The notes under the pieces were generated by a model. It searched no databases and was not told the DNA's origin. It saw only the letters and a program-made list of their open reading frames with translations. DNA of 64,000 bases from Parabacteroides sp. (GTDB lineage Bacteria; Bacteroidota; Bacteroidia; Bacteroidales; Tannerellaceae), in the NCBI GenBank assembly GCA_019417325.1, contig DXVO01000023.1, positions 372,001 to 436,000 of the forward strand, in the 5' to 3' direction. The translations under genes and the position numbers were made by a program. Positions 52,622-60,526 of this stretch are shown piece by piece. How positions within the stretch are numbered: the stretch's first letter is position 1; the number at the start of each line of letters is the position of its first letter.

Positions 52622-53968
52622 ATGGGATATGCAGTTTTGCATTTGGAAAAGGCAAAGGGTGCGGACGGTGCAATGTCCACACACATAGAGCGCACCGTCC
52701 ACCCGAAGAACGCGGACAGAATGCGCACACACTTGAACCGGGAACTGGTACGGTTCCCCGAAGGAGTAAAGAACCGCACGCAGGCGATAGCGTACCGGAT
52801 AGAGACGGCGGGCATCAAACGCAAGGTGGGCACCAACCAGGTGAAGGCAATCCGGGTGCTGCTCACCGGAAGCAACAAGGACATGAAGCAAATGGAAGAG
52901 GACGGGAGGCTTGACGGCTGGTGCAACGACAACCTGAAATGGCTCCGGGAAACATACGGGGAGCGGAACCTTGTGTCGGCAGTCCTGCACATGGACGAGA
53001 AGACACCTCACATACACGCCACTATCGTACCGATAGTGACCGGAGAGCGCAGAAAAGCCAGAAAGGAAGAACAGAACGGGAAAAAGAAATACCGCAAGAA
53101 GAACACGCAGGATGTACGGCTGTGTGCTGATGACGTCATGGCAAGGCACAGGCTGAAACACTATCAAGACACCTATGCACAAGCCATGAGCAAATACGGC
53201 TTGCAAAGAGGAATAGACGGTTCGCTGGCAAAACACATATCCACCATGCAATACTACAAGGAACTGGTAGAACAACAAGACAGCCTGCAGGAGAACATAG
53301 AAACCCTGCTGGGGCTGGAAGAGGAAGCACAGAAGAAACTGAAAAAGGTCAAGGGAGAAATCGACGTGCAGAAGATGAAGGGGGCGGCGGTGAACGCAAC
53401 CACAGCCATAGCGGACGGGGTAAGTTCTCTTTTGGGCGGCAGCAAGGTCAAGAGGCTGGAAGCGGAGAATGAGGGTTTGAAGCAGGATATAGCTAATCTG
53501 CAAAGACAAGTACAAGCCGAACAGAGGGAACAGACAAAAATGGAGAACCGATACAACAGCGAGATAAACAAGATAGACCGAAGTTACCAACAGAAAATTG
53601 CAGAGTACAACAATAGGCTGAAACAGATAGACACCTATTTCCCTATCGTAACGGAACTGCTGCCCATAGCCGAACAATGCCGGGAAGTGGGGTTTACCGA
53701 GGAACTGACAAGGCGAATCGTCAGCCTGCAGCCCGTAGAGTTCAAGGGCAGGCTCTATTCGAAGGAACACAAGGAGAAGTTCAGGACGGAGCACTCAACG
53801 GCAACCATAGAGAGAAATCCGCAGGAGAAAGGGAAATTTAGGCTGTGTATTGACGGAATGCCTATACTTGAATGGTTCAAGATGAAATTTAAAGAGCTCA
53901 AAGAAAAGCTGGGTGTAAGCCACACCCAAAAGGAGGAAAACAAACCTATGCGAGGATTAAAAATATAA
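52622..53968 (+). CDS. MobV-family relaxase (plasmid recombination enzyme)
   Basis: From the ATG at 52622 this is 448 residues; an extension to 52568 is possible, but the family begins with MGYAVLHLEKAKG. The metal-binding HxH is in LHMDEKTPHIHATIVP (H130, H132). Residues about 205-345 are coiled coil, followed by a C-terminal domain. It would nick oriT and lead the single strand into a helper's conjugation pore. It follows the candidate oriT by about 70 bases. No partner accessory Mob protein is seen. Confidence 0.9.
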   Translation: MGYAVLHLEKAKGADGAMSTHIERTVHPKNADRMRTHLNRELVRFPEGVKNRTQAIAYRIETAGIKRKVGTNQVKAIRVLLTGSNKDMKQMEEDGRLDGWCNDNLKWLRETYGERNLVSAVLHMDEKTPHIHATIVPIVTGERRKARKEEQNGKKKYRKKNTQDVRLCADDVMARHRLKHYQDTYAQAMSKYGLQRGIDGSLAKHISTMQYYKELVEQQDSLQENIETLLGLEEEAQKKLKKVKGEIDVQKMKGAAVNATTAIADGVSSLLGGSKVKRLEAENEGLKQDIANLQRQVQAEQREQTKMENRYNSEINKIDRSYQQKIAEYNNRLKQIDTYFPIVTELLPIAEQCREVGFTEELTRRIVSLQPVEFKGRLYSKEHKEKFRTEHSTATIERNPQEKGKFRLCIDGMPILEWFKMKFKELKEKLGVSHTQKEENKPMRGLKI

Positions 53969-54019
53969 ATTTATTTGCTTATCGAATATAATTTATGCGA
54001 AAATATAAATGAAATTTTA

Positions 54020-54027
54020 TATATTTG
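54020..54027 (+). promoter_or_regulatory. -7 box of the cargo operon
   Basis: TATATTTG matches the Bacteroidota consensus and lies 28 bases before the ATG at 54055. It excludes the upstream TTG at 54025 as a start and gives the cargo a promoter independent of the mobility genes. Confidence 0.6.
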
Positions 54028-54054
54028 TCAAGTATATCAAACCATTGTATTAAC

Positions 54055-54498
54055 ATGATTAATAAACCAATCATCACAAAGCATAAAATTAAAGATGAAA
54101 TTTATGTAATTGATTTATGTGATGAAATATTAGGGACAAAAGCTTTAAGACAACATTGTTTTGATTTTCTAAGGGGGGATTCTATAAACGGGAAACGCGG
54201 GAGAAAATTACGTGTAGACGCTTATTATGAATCTAAGAATTTAGTTATTGAATATAATGAAAAACAACATACCGAGGATGTTGCTTTTTTCGATAGAAAA
54301 AAAACTATAAGTGGAATTACTCGTAAAGAACAACGAAAACTATATGACGAACGTAGAAAAGTTGTCTTACCTCAACATGGTATTAGTCTCGTTGTTATTT
54401 CTTATAACGATTTTGAATATAATAAAAAGAAAAGAATTATTCGAAATAAAACAAATGACTTAAAGGTTGTATTCGAAAAAGTACAAACGTACATTTAA
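54055..54498 (+). CDS. Restriction-endonuclease-fold (DUF559/Vsr-like) cargo protein
   Basis: From the ATG at 54055 this is 147 residues. The core reads RKLRVDAYYESKNLVIEYNE then KQH: D55, then E66 and E69-K70-Q71-H72, spaced as in the D...ExDGxxH signature of DUF559 and Vsr-type PD-(D/E)XK proteins. The following DERRKVVLPQHGISLVVISY matches the helix-strand end of that fold. An N-terminal 30 residues precede it. It is likely a DNA nuclease. Base composition is far more AT-rich than the relaxase gene before it. It is 15 bases upstream of the next gene, so probably an operon. No methyltransferase adjoins it. Confidence 0.7.
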   Translation: MINKPIITKHKIKDEIYVIDLCDEILGTKALRQHCFDFLRGDSINGKRGRKLRVDAYYESKNLVIEYNEKQHTEDVAFFDRKKTISGITRKEQRKLYDERRKVVLPQHGISLVVISYNDFEYNKKKRIIRNKTNDLKVVFEKVQTYI

Positions 54499-54513
54499 AT
54501 AAATTTTATTATT

Positions 54514-55323
54514 ATGAAAACTAATATTGAAGCCAAATTTAAATTAATAGAGATATTAAATATATCTCCGGTTGAGTTATCGTATATCAAAGATTTAACT
54601 ATACCTGAAAACATTGTTTCTGAACTTCTTAATGGTGAATCAGGTGCATTAAAGGTACATCTTGAAAATATACAAAATGATGAAACTTTACCTGTAGATA
54701 CCCGTTTATTAGCGGCATGTCTAAAAAACAGGATGAAAGATAGTGTTATCAGAATTAAAATGGATGGACTTGATGAAGACGAAGATGATGAAGTAGAAGA
54801 AGAAAATTATGGGTATTTTGATGAAGACTTAACAGAAGAAGAAAAAGAAGCAATAAAGGAGAATGAAAAAGAGAGAAATAAAATGTGGCGAGATAGAGAA
54901 ATTGAATTCCATAAATCCATTCCTATCTTAAAGAAATACACACAAGAAGAAATGAATAGTGTAATGTTCAATTATATATGGGAACATTTTCCTTTGCTAC
55001 AAAAAGGATTTGACAGAAAAATATATCCTAAAGCACGTGATAGCTTTTTTGGACATATTGGGATTGCCTATTATAGATATCAATTACCTCAAAAGGTTCA
55101 AGACAAAATAAATATAGCTGATGATTATGTTAAAAATGAAATTATTAATCGCTTTAAAAAATTGGAAATTGAAAGCATTGATAAATGGGCTATTCAATAT
55201 AAACAATCAATGGATGAACTAGGTGTAAAAAAGTATACCAAAAGTAGTATTAAGGGTTTCTTCGATGAATTAGGTTTAAAGGTTTCTTCTATTGTAATAG
55301 ATACAATAAAAAGTAAATTATGA
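54514..55323 (+). CDS. Unrecognised acidic cargo protein, partner of the nuclease-like gene
   Basis: This 269-residue soluble protein is not recognised. Residues about 88-125 are extremely acidic (DGLDEDEDDEVEEENYGYFD) and could mimic DNA or bind a basic partner. The C-terminal half is helical with aromatic stretches (FNYIWEHFPLLQKGFDRKIY, FFGHIGIAYYRYQLPQKVQD). It has no signal peptide or membrane helix. It lies 15 bases after the nuclease-like gene and shares its AT-rich composition. It could be an inhibitor, sensor or effector partner; none of these is shown by sequence. Confidence 0.65.
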   Translation: MKTNIEAKFKLIEILNISPVELSYIKDLTIPENIVSELLNGESGALKVHLENIQNDETLPVDTRLLAACLKNRMKDSVIRIKMDGLDEDEDDEVEEENYGYFDEDLTEEEKEAIKENEKERNKMWRDREIEFHKSIPILKKYTQEEMNSVMFNYIWEHFPLLQKGFDRKIYPKARDSFFGHIGIAYYRYQLPQKVQDKINIADDYVKNEIINRFKKLEIESIDKWAIQYKQSMDELGVKKYTKSSIKGFFDELGLKVSSIVIDTIKSKL

Positions 55324-55398
55324 CTTGTATTTATTCTATCAGATTTAGAGTTAATTACTGAATTTATATATTTAGCAGTTCAAATTCGTTAAACAACA

Positions 55399-55548
55399 AT
55401 GACACCTGAAGAATTAATATGTGATTTAAGTGAATTTTATGGTTACGAAGTTGATTTATCTTATGCCATAAATTATATAGATATGGTTGGAGAAGACTAT
55501 GTAGAAGTAGACAGTTTTCACCTTTGGTTACAAGATTTGATTGGATAA
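55399..55548 (+). CDS. Small acidic cargo protein of 49 residues
   Basis: A short frame (MTPEELICDLSEFYGYEVDL at the start, HLWLQDLIG at the end) is acidic and helical. It is 75 bases after the 269-residue gene and is followed by a strong terminator at 55558, which argues that it is a real last gene of the cargo. A TATATTTA box near 55366 could be its own promoter. No family is recognised. Confidence 0.5.
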   Translation: MTPEELICDLSEFYGYEVDLSYAINYIDMVGEDYVEVDSFHLWLQDLIG

Positions 55549-55557
55549 AATATGAGA

Positions 55558-55593
55558 GTAGGAGAAAACTAGTGTTTCTCCTACAATTTTTTT
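55558..55593 (+). terminator. Terminator of the cargo operon
   Basis: GTAGGAGAAA (55558-55567) pairs with TTTCTCCTAC (55575-55584) and is followed by AATTTTTTT. Confidence 0.88.
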
Positions 55594-55618
55594 GTATCCA
55601 TATTATATTTTATAAATA

Positions 55619-55661
55619 GAACACCCACTTTTACATTATTAGGGTGTAAAAGTGGGTGTTC
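55619..55661. repeat. Perfect 17-bp inverted repeat just inside attR
   Basis: Arms of 17 bases (55619-55635 and 55645-55661; GAACACCCACTTTTACA and its exact complement) surround a 9-base loop, about 28 bases from the right attachment repeat. It could be a tRNA-Asp terminator brought by the element or an integrase arm site. Confidence 0.6.
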
Positions 55662-55688
55662 TATTTGTAAAATATTGATTTTCAATAT

Positions 55689-55710
55689 TTATTGCGGTGC
55701 GTACGGGACT
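55689..55710. repeat. Right attachment site (attR), inside the tRNA-Asp 3' end
   Basis: Second copy of the 22-bp repeat; it covers the tRNA acceptor 3' strand and part of the T-arm, so integration leaves a whole tRNA. Confidence 0.6.
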
Positions 55711-55768
55711 CGAACCCGTGACCCCATGCGTGACAGGCATGTATTCTAACCAACTGAACTAACGCACC
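55695..55768 (-). tRNA. tRNA-Asp (GTC), copy adjoining the element
   Basis: The minus strand folds as a 74-base tRNA: acceptor GGTGCGT with ACGCACC, D-arm GTTCAGTTGG, anticodon loop CTGTCAC with GTC at 34-36, T-arm ACGGG-TTCGAGT-CCCGT, discriminator G. CCA is not encoded. Its 3' end is the element's attachment site. Confidence 0.95.
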
Positions 55769-55782
55769 AAAATGTTATTTGG

Positions 55783-55856
55783 CGGTCCGGACGGGACTCG
55801 AACCCGCGACCCCATGCGTGACAGGCATGTATTCTAACCAACTGAACTACCGAACC
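55783..55856 (-). tRNA. tRNA-Asp (GTC), upstream copy
   Basis: The minus strand folds as a 74-base tRNA nearly identical in body to its neighbour, with acceptor GGTTCGG pairing with CCGGACC (one G-T pair region) and the same GTC anticodon loop. The two genes are 14 bases apart and likely cotranscribed leftward. Confidence 0.95.
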
Positions 55857-56096
55857 ATTATTTTTTGAACCGCTATTCCTCTGAATTGCGATGCAAAAGT
55901 AGCAGCTTTATTTGAATTATGCAATAGAGCAAACAATATATTTTCTAAAACAGATACAACTAAAAGGGCGAACAGAGCATTTCCTTCTTAGTATTAACCA
56001 CTTATAAAATTCTTAAAAAATACTACATTTCAAAGAAATCGCCAGTTTATCCCTAAAGAAGCTACTCCCGCCTCTCCTGTTATTCATAAATCAAGC

Positions 56097-56159
56097 ACGG
56101 ATTCCACCGATTCATGCGATTCCTTATCGGTTCAAACCGCATAAATCCATGAAATCCGT
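56097..56159. repeat. REP-like dyad, CGGATT type
   Basis: ACGGATTCCACCGATTCATG runs into an imperfect complement ending GAAATCCGT. The CGGATT/AATCCG motif recurs in a larger dyad at 63673-63759. It fills the gap between the tRNA genes and the ferredoxin gene; the rest of 55857-56197 shows no gene. Confidence 0.5.
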
Positions 56160-56197
56160 ACCAAAATTCAGGACAGGTTTCAAATATTCCCGTTTTC

Positions 56198-56386
56198 TCA
56201 GTCGTATTTAATTACACTGACAGGACAACTTTCTGCCGCCTCTTTAATTTCTGCCTCATAATCGTTGAAATCCACACCTTCATTTACATTCGAACGGTCT
56301 GTTACCGTAAAGACCTGAGGACATATGCCTTCACATGTACCGCAAGCGATACAGTCTTCTTCAATCCAAACACTTTTTATTGCCAT
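56198..56386 (-). CDS. Small [4Fe-4S] ferredoxin
   Basis: This 62-residue protein has CIACGTCEGICPQ (C12, C15, C18, C22) and a later SCPVSVI (C54). C12, C15, C18 and C54 would hold one [4Fe-4S] cluster; the second-cluster cysteines are missing, as in monocluster ferredoxins. It is an electron carrier, likely for pyruvate:ferredoxin or related anaerobic enzymes. It stands alone, divergent from the proline-degradation genes. Confidence 0.88.
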   Translation of the reverse strand: MAIKSVWIEEDCIACGTCEGICPQVFTVTDRSNVNEGVDFNDYEAEIKEAAESCPVSVIKYD

Positions 56387-56568
56387 ATATTTTATATTTG
56401 ATGATAACTAATATATACAGTAACAGCCCTACCCCTTGAATTGTTGGACTTTAAGAGACAATTCCTTTAAAAATAAATTAACGGTTGCGTTTCTTTTATT
56501 CAAAATTTAATTACTATGTTTACAGCATACAAAGAAACGTTGACTTAACACACAAATCAAAAGACACC

Positions 56569-58200
56569 ATGGACAATGCAATCTTTAGATTTCCTAAACC
56601 TATTAACGAACCGGTAAAAGCATACGCTCCGGGTTCAAGTGAGAAATCTGCTCTGAAGAAAACTCTGGCTCAACTTTCTTCCGAAGAATGGGATATTCCT
56701 TTAATTATCGGAGGTAAAGAAGTTCGTACAGGCAACACAGGTAAAGTGGTTATGCCCCACGACCATCATCATGTATTGGCAACTTACCATAAAGCCGGAG
56801 AGAAAGAAGTACAAATGGCTATCGATGCTGCAATGAAAGCACACAAGGATTGGTCTGAACTTCCTTGGGTGGAGCGCGCTTCGGTTATGCTTCGTGTTGC
56901 AGAACTTTTCGCAACAAAATACCGCTATTTATTAAATGCCTCCGTAATGTTGGGGCAAAGCAAGAACCCGTACCAGGCTGAAATCGATGCTCCTTGCGAA
57001 TTGATAGATTTCCTGCGCTTCAGTACATTCTATGCAAGCCAGGTATACGCCGACCAGCCTTATTCCGATACAGGTATTTTGAACCGCATGGAATACCGTG
57101 CTCTCGAAGGTTTTGTGTTCTCGCTAACACCTTTTAATTTCACTTCTATCGCCTCTAACCTGAATATGGCTCCGGCTATGATGGGGAATGTTGCTGTATG
57201 GAAACCATCCACTACGGCAATTCACTCCAACTACCTGCTGATGAAAGTATTTCAAGAAGCAGGTCTACCCGACGGCGTTGTGAACTTTATTCCCGGACAA
57301 GGAAGTGTAATCGGCAAAGTCGTTACATCAAGCCGTGACCTTGCGGGTTTCCACTTCACAGGCTCCACTTCCACGTTCAATACTTTATGGCGCCAAATGG
57401 GTGAAAACTTAGGCAATTACAAATCGTATCCGAAGATCGTAGGCGAAACAGGAGGCAAGAACTTTATCTTCGCCCACCCATCTGCCCCTGCTGCCGATAT
57501 AGCAACAGCTATCGTTCGCGGCGCATTCGAATATCAGGGACAAAAATGTTCTGCCGGTTCGCGTGCTTATATCCCGGCTTCCCTCTGGAAAGACGTGAAA
57601 GAAATGGTTGGCGACATGCTGAAAGACATCAAGATGGGTGATGTTCAGGATTTCACCAATTTTATTAATGCCGTAATCGATGAAGCTTCTTTCGACAATA
57701 TCATGAGCTACATTAATTATGCAAAACAATCACCGGATGCCGAAGTAATATTCGGAGGCAACGGAGATAAATCCGTAGGATATTTCGTTGAACCGACTGT
57801 TATCCAGACCACAGACCCGATGTTCAAGAGTATGGTAGAAGAAATCTTCGGGCCGGTTATCACTATCTATGTTTACGATGATAACAAATATGAAGAGACA
57901 TTGGAACTTTGCGACCGTACCTCTCCGTACGGACTGACAGGTTCTATCTTTGCACGCGACCGCTACGCAATCGATATGGCATTCAATAAACTGCGCTATG
58001 CTGCCGGAAACTTCTATATCAACGACAAGCCGACAGGAGCTGTAATAGCTCAACAACCGTTCGGAGGTTCACGTGCATCCGGCACAAACGACAAAGCCGG
58101 CGGACCGTTGAATTTGATTCGCTGGACAAATCCACGCTGCATCAAGGAGGCTTTGGTTCCTCCAACCAGCTACGGCTATCCGTTCTTAGGAGAAAAATAA
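56569..58200 (+). CDS. pruA: L-glutamate gamma-semialdehyde (P5C) dehydrogenase
   Basis: From the ATG at 56569 this is 543 residues; an in-frame extension to 56485 lacks homology. The aldehyde dehydrogenase catalytic residues are C327 in GQKCSAGSRAYIP and E293 in VGETGGKNF. The NAD-binding FTGSTSTF and the C-terminal INDKPTGAVIAQQPFGGSR, typical of P5C dehydrogenases, are present. It oxidises glutamate semialdehyde to glutamate, the second step of proline breakdown. The next gene encodes the first step, 81 bases on. Confidence 0.95.
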   Translation: MDNAIFRFPKPINEPVKAYAPGSSEKSALKKTLAQLSSEEWDIPLIIGGKEVRTGNTGKVVMPHDHHHVLATYHKAGEKEVQMAIDAAMKAHKDWSELPWVERASVMLRVAELFATKYRYLLNASVMLGQSKNPYQAEIDAPCELIDFLRFSTFYASQVYADQPYSDTGILNRMEYRALEGFVFSLTPFNFTSIASNLNMAPAMMGNVAVWKPSTTAIHSNYLLMKVFQEAGLPDGVVNFIPGQGSVIGKVVTSSRDLAGFHFTGSTSTFNTLWRQMGENLGNYKSYPKIVGETGGKNFIFAHPSAPAADIATAIVRGAFEYQGQKCSAGSRAYIPASLWKDVKEMVGDMLKDIKMGDVQDFTNFINAVIDEASFDNIMSYINYAKQSPDAEVIFGGNGDKSVGYFVEPTVIQTTDPMFKSMVEEIFGPVITIYVYDDNKYEETLELCDRTSPYGLTGSIFARDRYAIDMAFNKLRYAAGNFYINDKPTGAVIAQQPFGGSRASGTNDKAGGPLNLIRWTNPRCIKEALVPPTSYGYPFLGEK

Positions 58201-58281
58201 CAGACCTATTGAAGATTGGGAAATGGGGAAATTATTATAATTCCCCACTCTCAATTTCCAATTCTCAATTAAATCAATACT

Positions 58282-59457
58282 ATGTTAGATTTTAATAACA
58301 CTGAAATCGCTTTCTCTGCCAAATCGCAGTCTGAGCTGAGAAATGCTTATTTGCTGTTCAACACAATTAAGTATCCGTTGCTGGTAAAATGTGCCGGCGT
58401 AGCAAGTAACATCGCCCTGAGGATACATTTTCCACTGGCATGGGCTGTGAAACCTACTTTATACAAACAATTTGTCGGAGGGGAAACTTTACAGGACTGC
58501 CACAAAATCATCAATCATCTGATGAAGTTCAATGTCCGCTCCACTCTTGATTTTTCAGCGGAAGGCGAACAAACACCGGAAGGAATACAAGCTACTTTTG
58601 AAGAAACAATGCGTTCCATAGATTTTGCGAAAGGAAATGATAACCTGGCTTATGCCGTATTTAAGCCATCTACAATTACGACAGACGAACTACTTGCCAA
58701 AGCATCCGAAAAACGGGAAGAACTGACCATCGAAGAAGTAAAAGCTTTCCGTGAATTTAAAGAACGGTTCATGGCATTCTGTCAGCGCGCTTACGACAAT
58801 GATGTCCGCCTGATTGTGGATGCCGAAGATTATTGTTTTCAGGACGCACTCGACGAACTGACCGACGAAGCGATGCGCAAATTCAATAAAAAACGTGCTA
58901 TTGTTTTTGCCACATTACAAATGTACCGTCACGACCGTATGCCTTACCTTCGCCGCATTCTGGATGATGCCAAGGAAAAAGGATACATTGCTGGTGTAAA
59001 ATTTGTTCGAGGAGCTTATATGGAAGCCGAACGTGCCCGTGCTGCAGCATTAGGCTATCCGGACCCTATCTGTAAAGATAAAAAGGCGACAGACGAGAAC
59101 TATGATGAGGCCGTGCGTTTCACTATGGACCATCTCGAACAGTTCGAAATGTTTATGGGAACCCACAACGAAGAAAGTAATTATAAACTGGCTCAATTGA
59201 TAGACGAAAAAGGCATCAAAAGGAATGACAGCCGTATATTCTTTGCACAATTATTAGGTATGAGTGACAATATCTCATTTAACCTGGCCAACGAAGGATA
59301 CAACGTGACAAAATATGTTCCTTATGCAGCCGTACGCGACGTATTGCCTTACCTGCTTCGCCGTGCCGAAGAAAATACCTCTGTTGCCGGTCAGACAGGG
59401 CGCGAACTCCGTATGATCAAAACTGAAATGGACCGGAGAAAGAAAGCCGGAAAATAA
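58282..59457 (+). CDS. putA: Proline dehydrogenase
   Basis: This 391-residue FAD enzyme has the PRODH barrel with VRSTLDFSAEGEQ, RLIVDAEDYCFQ, ATLQMYRHDRMPYL, GVKFVRGAYMEAERARA and FMGTHNEES. It converts proline to pyrroline-5-carboxylate at the membrane, passing electrons to quinone. It is monofunctional, with the dehydrogenase partner encoded by the preceding pruA gene. The gene ends next to a hairpin terminator shared with the convergent phospholipase gene. Confidence 0.93.
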   Translation: MLDFNNTEIAFSAKSQSELRNAYLLFNTIKYPLLVKCAGVASNIALRIHFPLAWAVKPTLYKQFVGGETLQDCHKIINHLMKFNVRSTLDFSAEGEQTPEGIQATFEETMRSIDFAKGNDNLAYAVFKPSTITTDELLAKASEKREELTIEEVKAFREFKERFMAFCQRAYDNDVRLIVDAEDYCFQDALDELTDEAMRKFNKKRAIVFATLQMYRHDRMPYLRRILDDAKEKGYIAGVKFVRGAYMEAERARAAALGYPDPICKDKKATDENYDEAVRFTMDHLEQFEMFMGTHNEESNYKLAQLIDEKGIKRNDSRIFFAQLLGMSDNISFNLANEGYNVTKYVPYAAVRDVLPYLLRRAEENTSVAGQTGRELRMIKTEMDRRKKAGK

Positions 59458-59464
59458 AATCAGG

Positions 59465-59520
59465 ATAGTTATGGCTTTTCTGATTCATAATCTATGATTT
59501 CAGAAAGCCATAACTCTATT
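59465..59520 (+). terminator. Bidirectional terminator built from the interspersed dyad repeat (copy 2)
   Basis: AGTTATGGCTTTTCTGA pairs with TCAGAAAGCCATAACT across a short AT loop and is followed by CTATTTTT. It sits between the convergent putA and phospholipase genes and is a diverged copy of the sequence at 3599-3652. Confidence 0.75.
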
Positions 59521-59521
59521 T

Positions 59522-60361
59522 TTAATAAAAACTGAACCCGGACGGTTTTATCACAAATCCGACCCTCAGCATACTCTTATGTTCATTATAATTCAGCAAA
59601 TTCTCGCCATACCCATTGTAATATTGGAGGAATAAATACTGATTCTCGTTATTATTAAACTTATAGCTCAATTCAATCTGTGTATTAAAGCTAAACCAGG
59701 TAAGCCGTTTGGTCAGGATGACACCACAGTTAAAACGCTTGTTATTCGTCCTGTAATTGGCTGCCACCTGGAATATACCGTTATATTTCAATAAATCCCT
59801 GTTATATTTTCCATCTACAATCGGAATCCATGCTTTAAACTGTGTCTCCCAGTTATCAGTAAGAAGCAATGCCACAGCAAGCGTAACTTTATTCCAGCTA
59901 CGCGACTCCGTGCTATCACGTCCGTTCGACTCGTGTTCAAGCATCAGGTAACCTTTTCCGATATATTTGTTATGATGGATTATCAGGTGTCCAAGCCCGA
60001 TTCCCGGATTAAAGTTCAGATCCCTCATCGGCAATGACTCCTGGAATACATTCCAAAAAGCTTTTTGCGTATACTGGATGAAAAGATACGTATCAAACGG
60101 CAGCTTACTTTTAGTCAAGCGCTGGGCTATACTGAGCTGGAACTTCACATCCGAATTTGCAGCCGTCGGTTTATGCCCTATAGTTGTTCCTCCTATAAAA
60201 TAATTATCTTTAAACAAAGTAAAATAAGGCATCTTGTCCAATACCTCTCTTACACTGTCGGCATTGTAAGTATTCGTTATTATTTTTTTTTCAAATTTGT
60301 TCTGGGCTGCCACTTCTCCGGCAACCAACAGCAATAGCAAAAATATACCGAGCCTTTTCAT
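59522..60361 (-). CDS. pldA: Outer-membrane phospholipase A (OmpLA/PldA family)
   Basis: This 279-residue protein has a signal peptide (LLLLLVAGEVAAQ) and a beta-barrel. The catalytic signature EHESNGRDSTESRSWNKV gives H143, S145 and N157, matching H142, S144 and N156 of E. coli OmpLA. It hydrolyses phospholipids in the outer membrane, helping to keep lipid asymmetry. The C-terminus ends in FSFY, as expected for barrel insertion. It is monocistronic and convergent with putA. Confidence 0.92.
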   Translation of the reverse strand: MKRLGIFLLLLLVAGEVAAQNKFEKKIITNTYNADSVREVLDKMPYFTLFKDNYFIGGTTIGHKPTAANSDVKFQLSIAQRLTKSKLPFDTYLFIQYTQKAFWNVFQESLPMRDLNFNPGIGLGHLIIHHNKYIGKGYLMLEHESNGRDSTESRSWNKVTLAVALLLTDNWETQFKAWIPIVDGKYNRDLLKYNGIFQVAANYRTNNKRFNCGVILTKRLTWFSFNTQIELSYKFNNNENQYLFLQYYNGYGENLLNYNEHKSMLRVGFVIKPSGFSFY

Positions 60362-60513
60362 AAAGAATTTATTAAACTGACTTATGAAATTAAATGCGAC
60401 AAAGATAAATGTTCATATAAAATGATAATTCGCCCATACCGAACCAATATTGGGTCTTTTCTGGTATCATCCTTTTTTAATAACCATAAAAAAACTGTTA
60501 AGTTCATTTTTCC

Positions 60514-60521
60514 TATCTTTG
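60514..60521 (+). promoter_or_regulatory. -7 box directly before the MutS-like gene start
   Basis: TATCTTTG ends 5 bases before the ATG at 60527. Transcription would begin at or beside the ATG, giving a leaderless or nearly leaderless mRNA. Confidence 0.5.
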
Positions 60522-60526
60522 TCCGC

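Larger units (their letters stand above)
47146..55710. mobile_element. Integrative mobilizable element (NBU/Tn4555-like) at tRNA-Asp
   Basis: About 8.5 kb bounded by an imperfect 22-bp direct repeat whose right copy is the tRNA-Asp 3' end. Gene order is integrase, unknown coiled-coil protein, DUF3853, RepA-like ATPase, primase, MobV relaxase, then cargo. No conjugation (tra) genes are present, so transfer would need a helper element. The backbone (47.3-53.97 kb) is clearly more GC-rich than the chromosome, while the cargo (54.0-55.6 kb) is much more AT-rich, so backbone and cargo probably have different origins. Confidence 0.85.

Noticed and set aside
52598..53794. 398-codon open frame antisense to the relaxase
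   Set aside because: It mirrors a clear MobV relaxase and has no motifs of its own.
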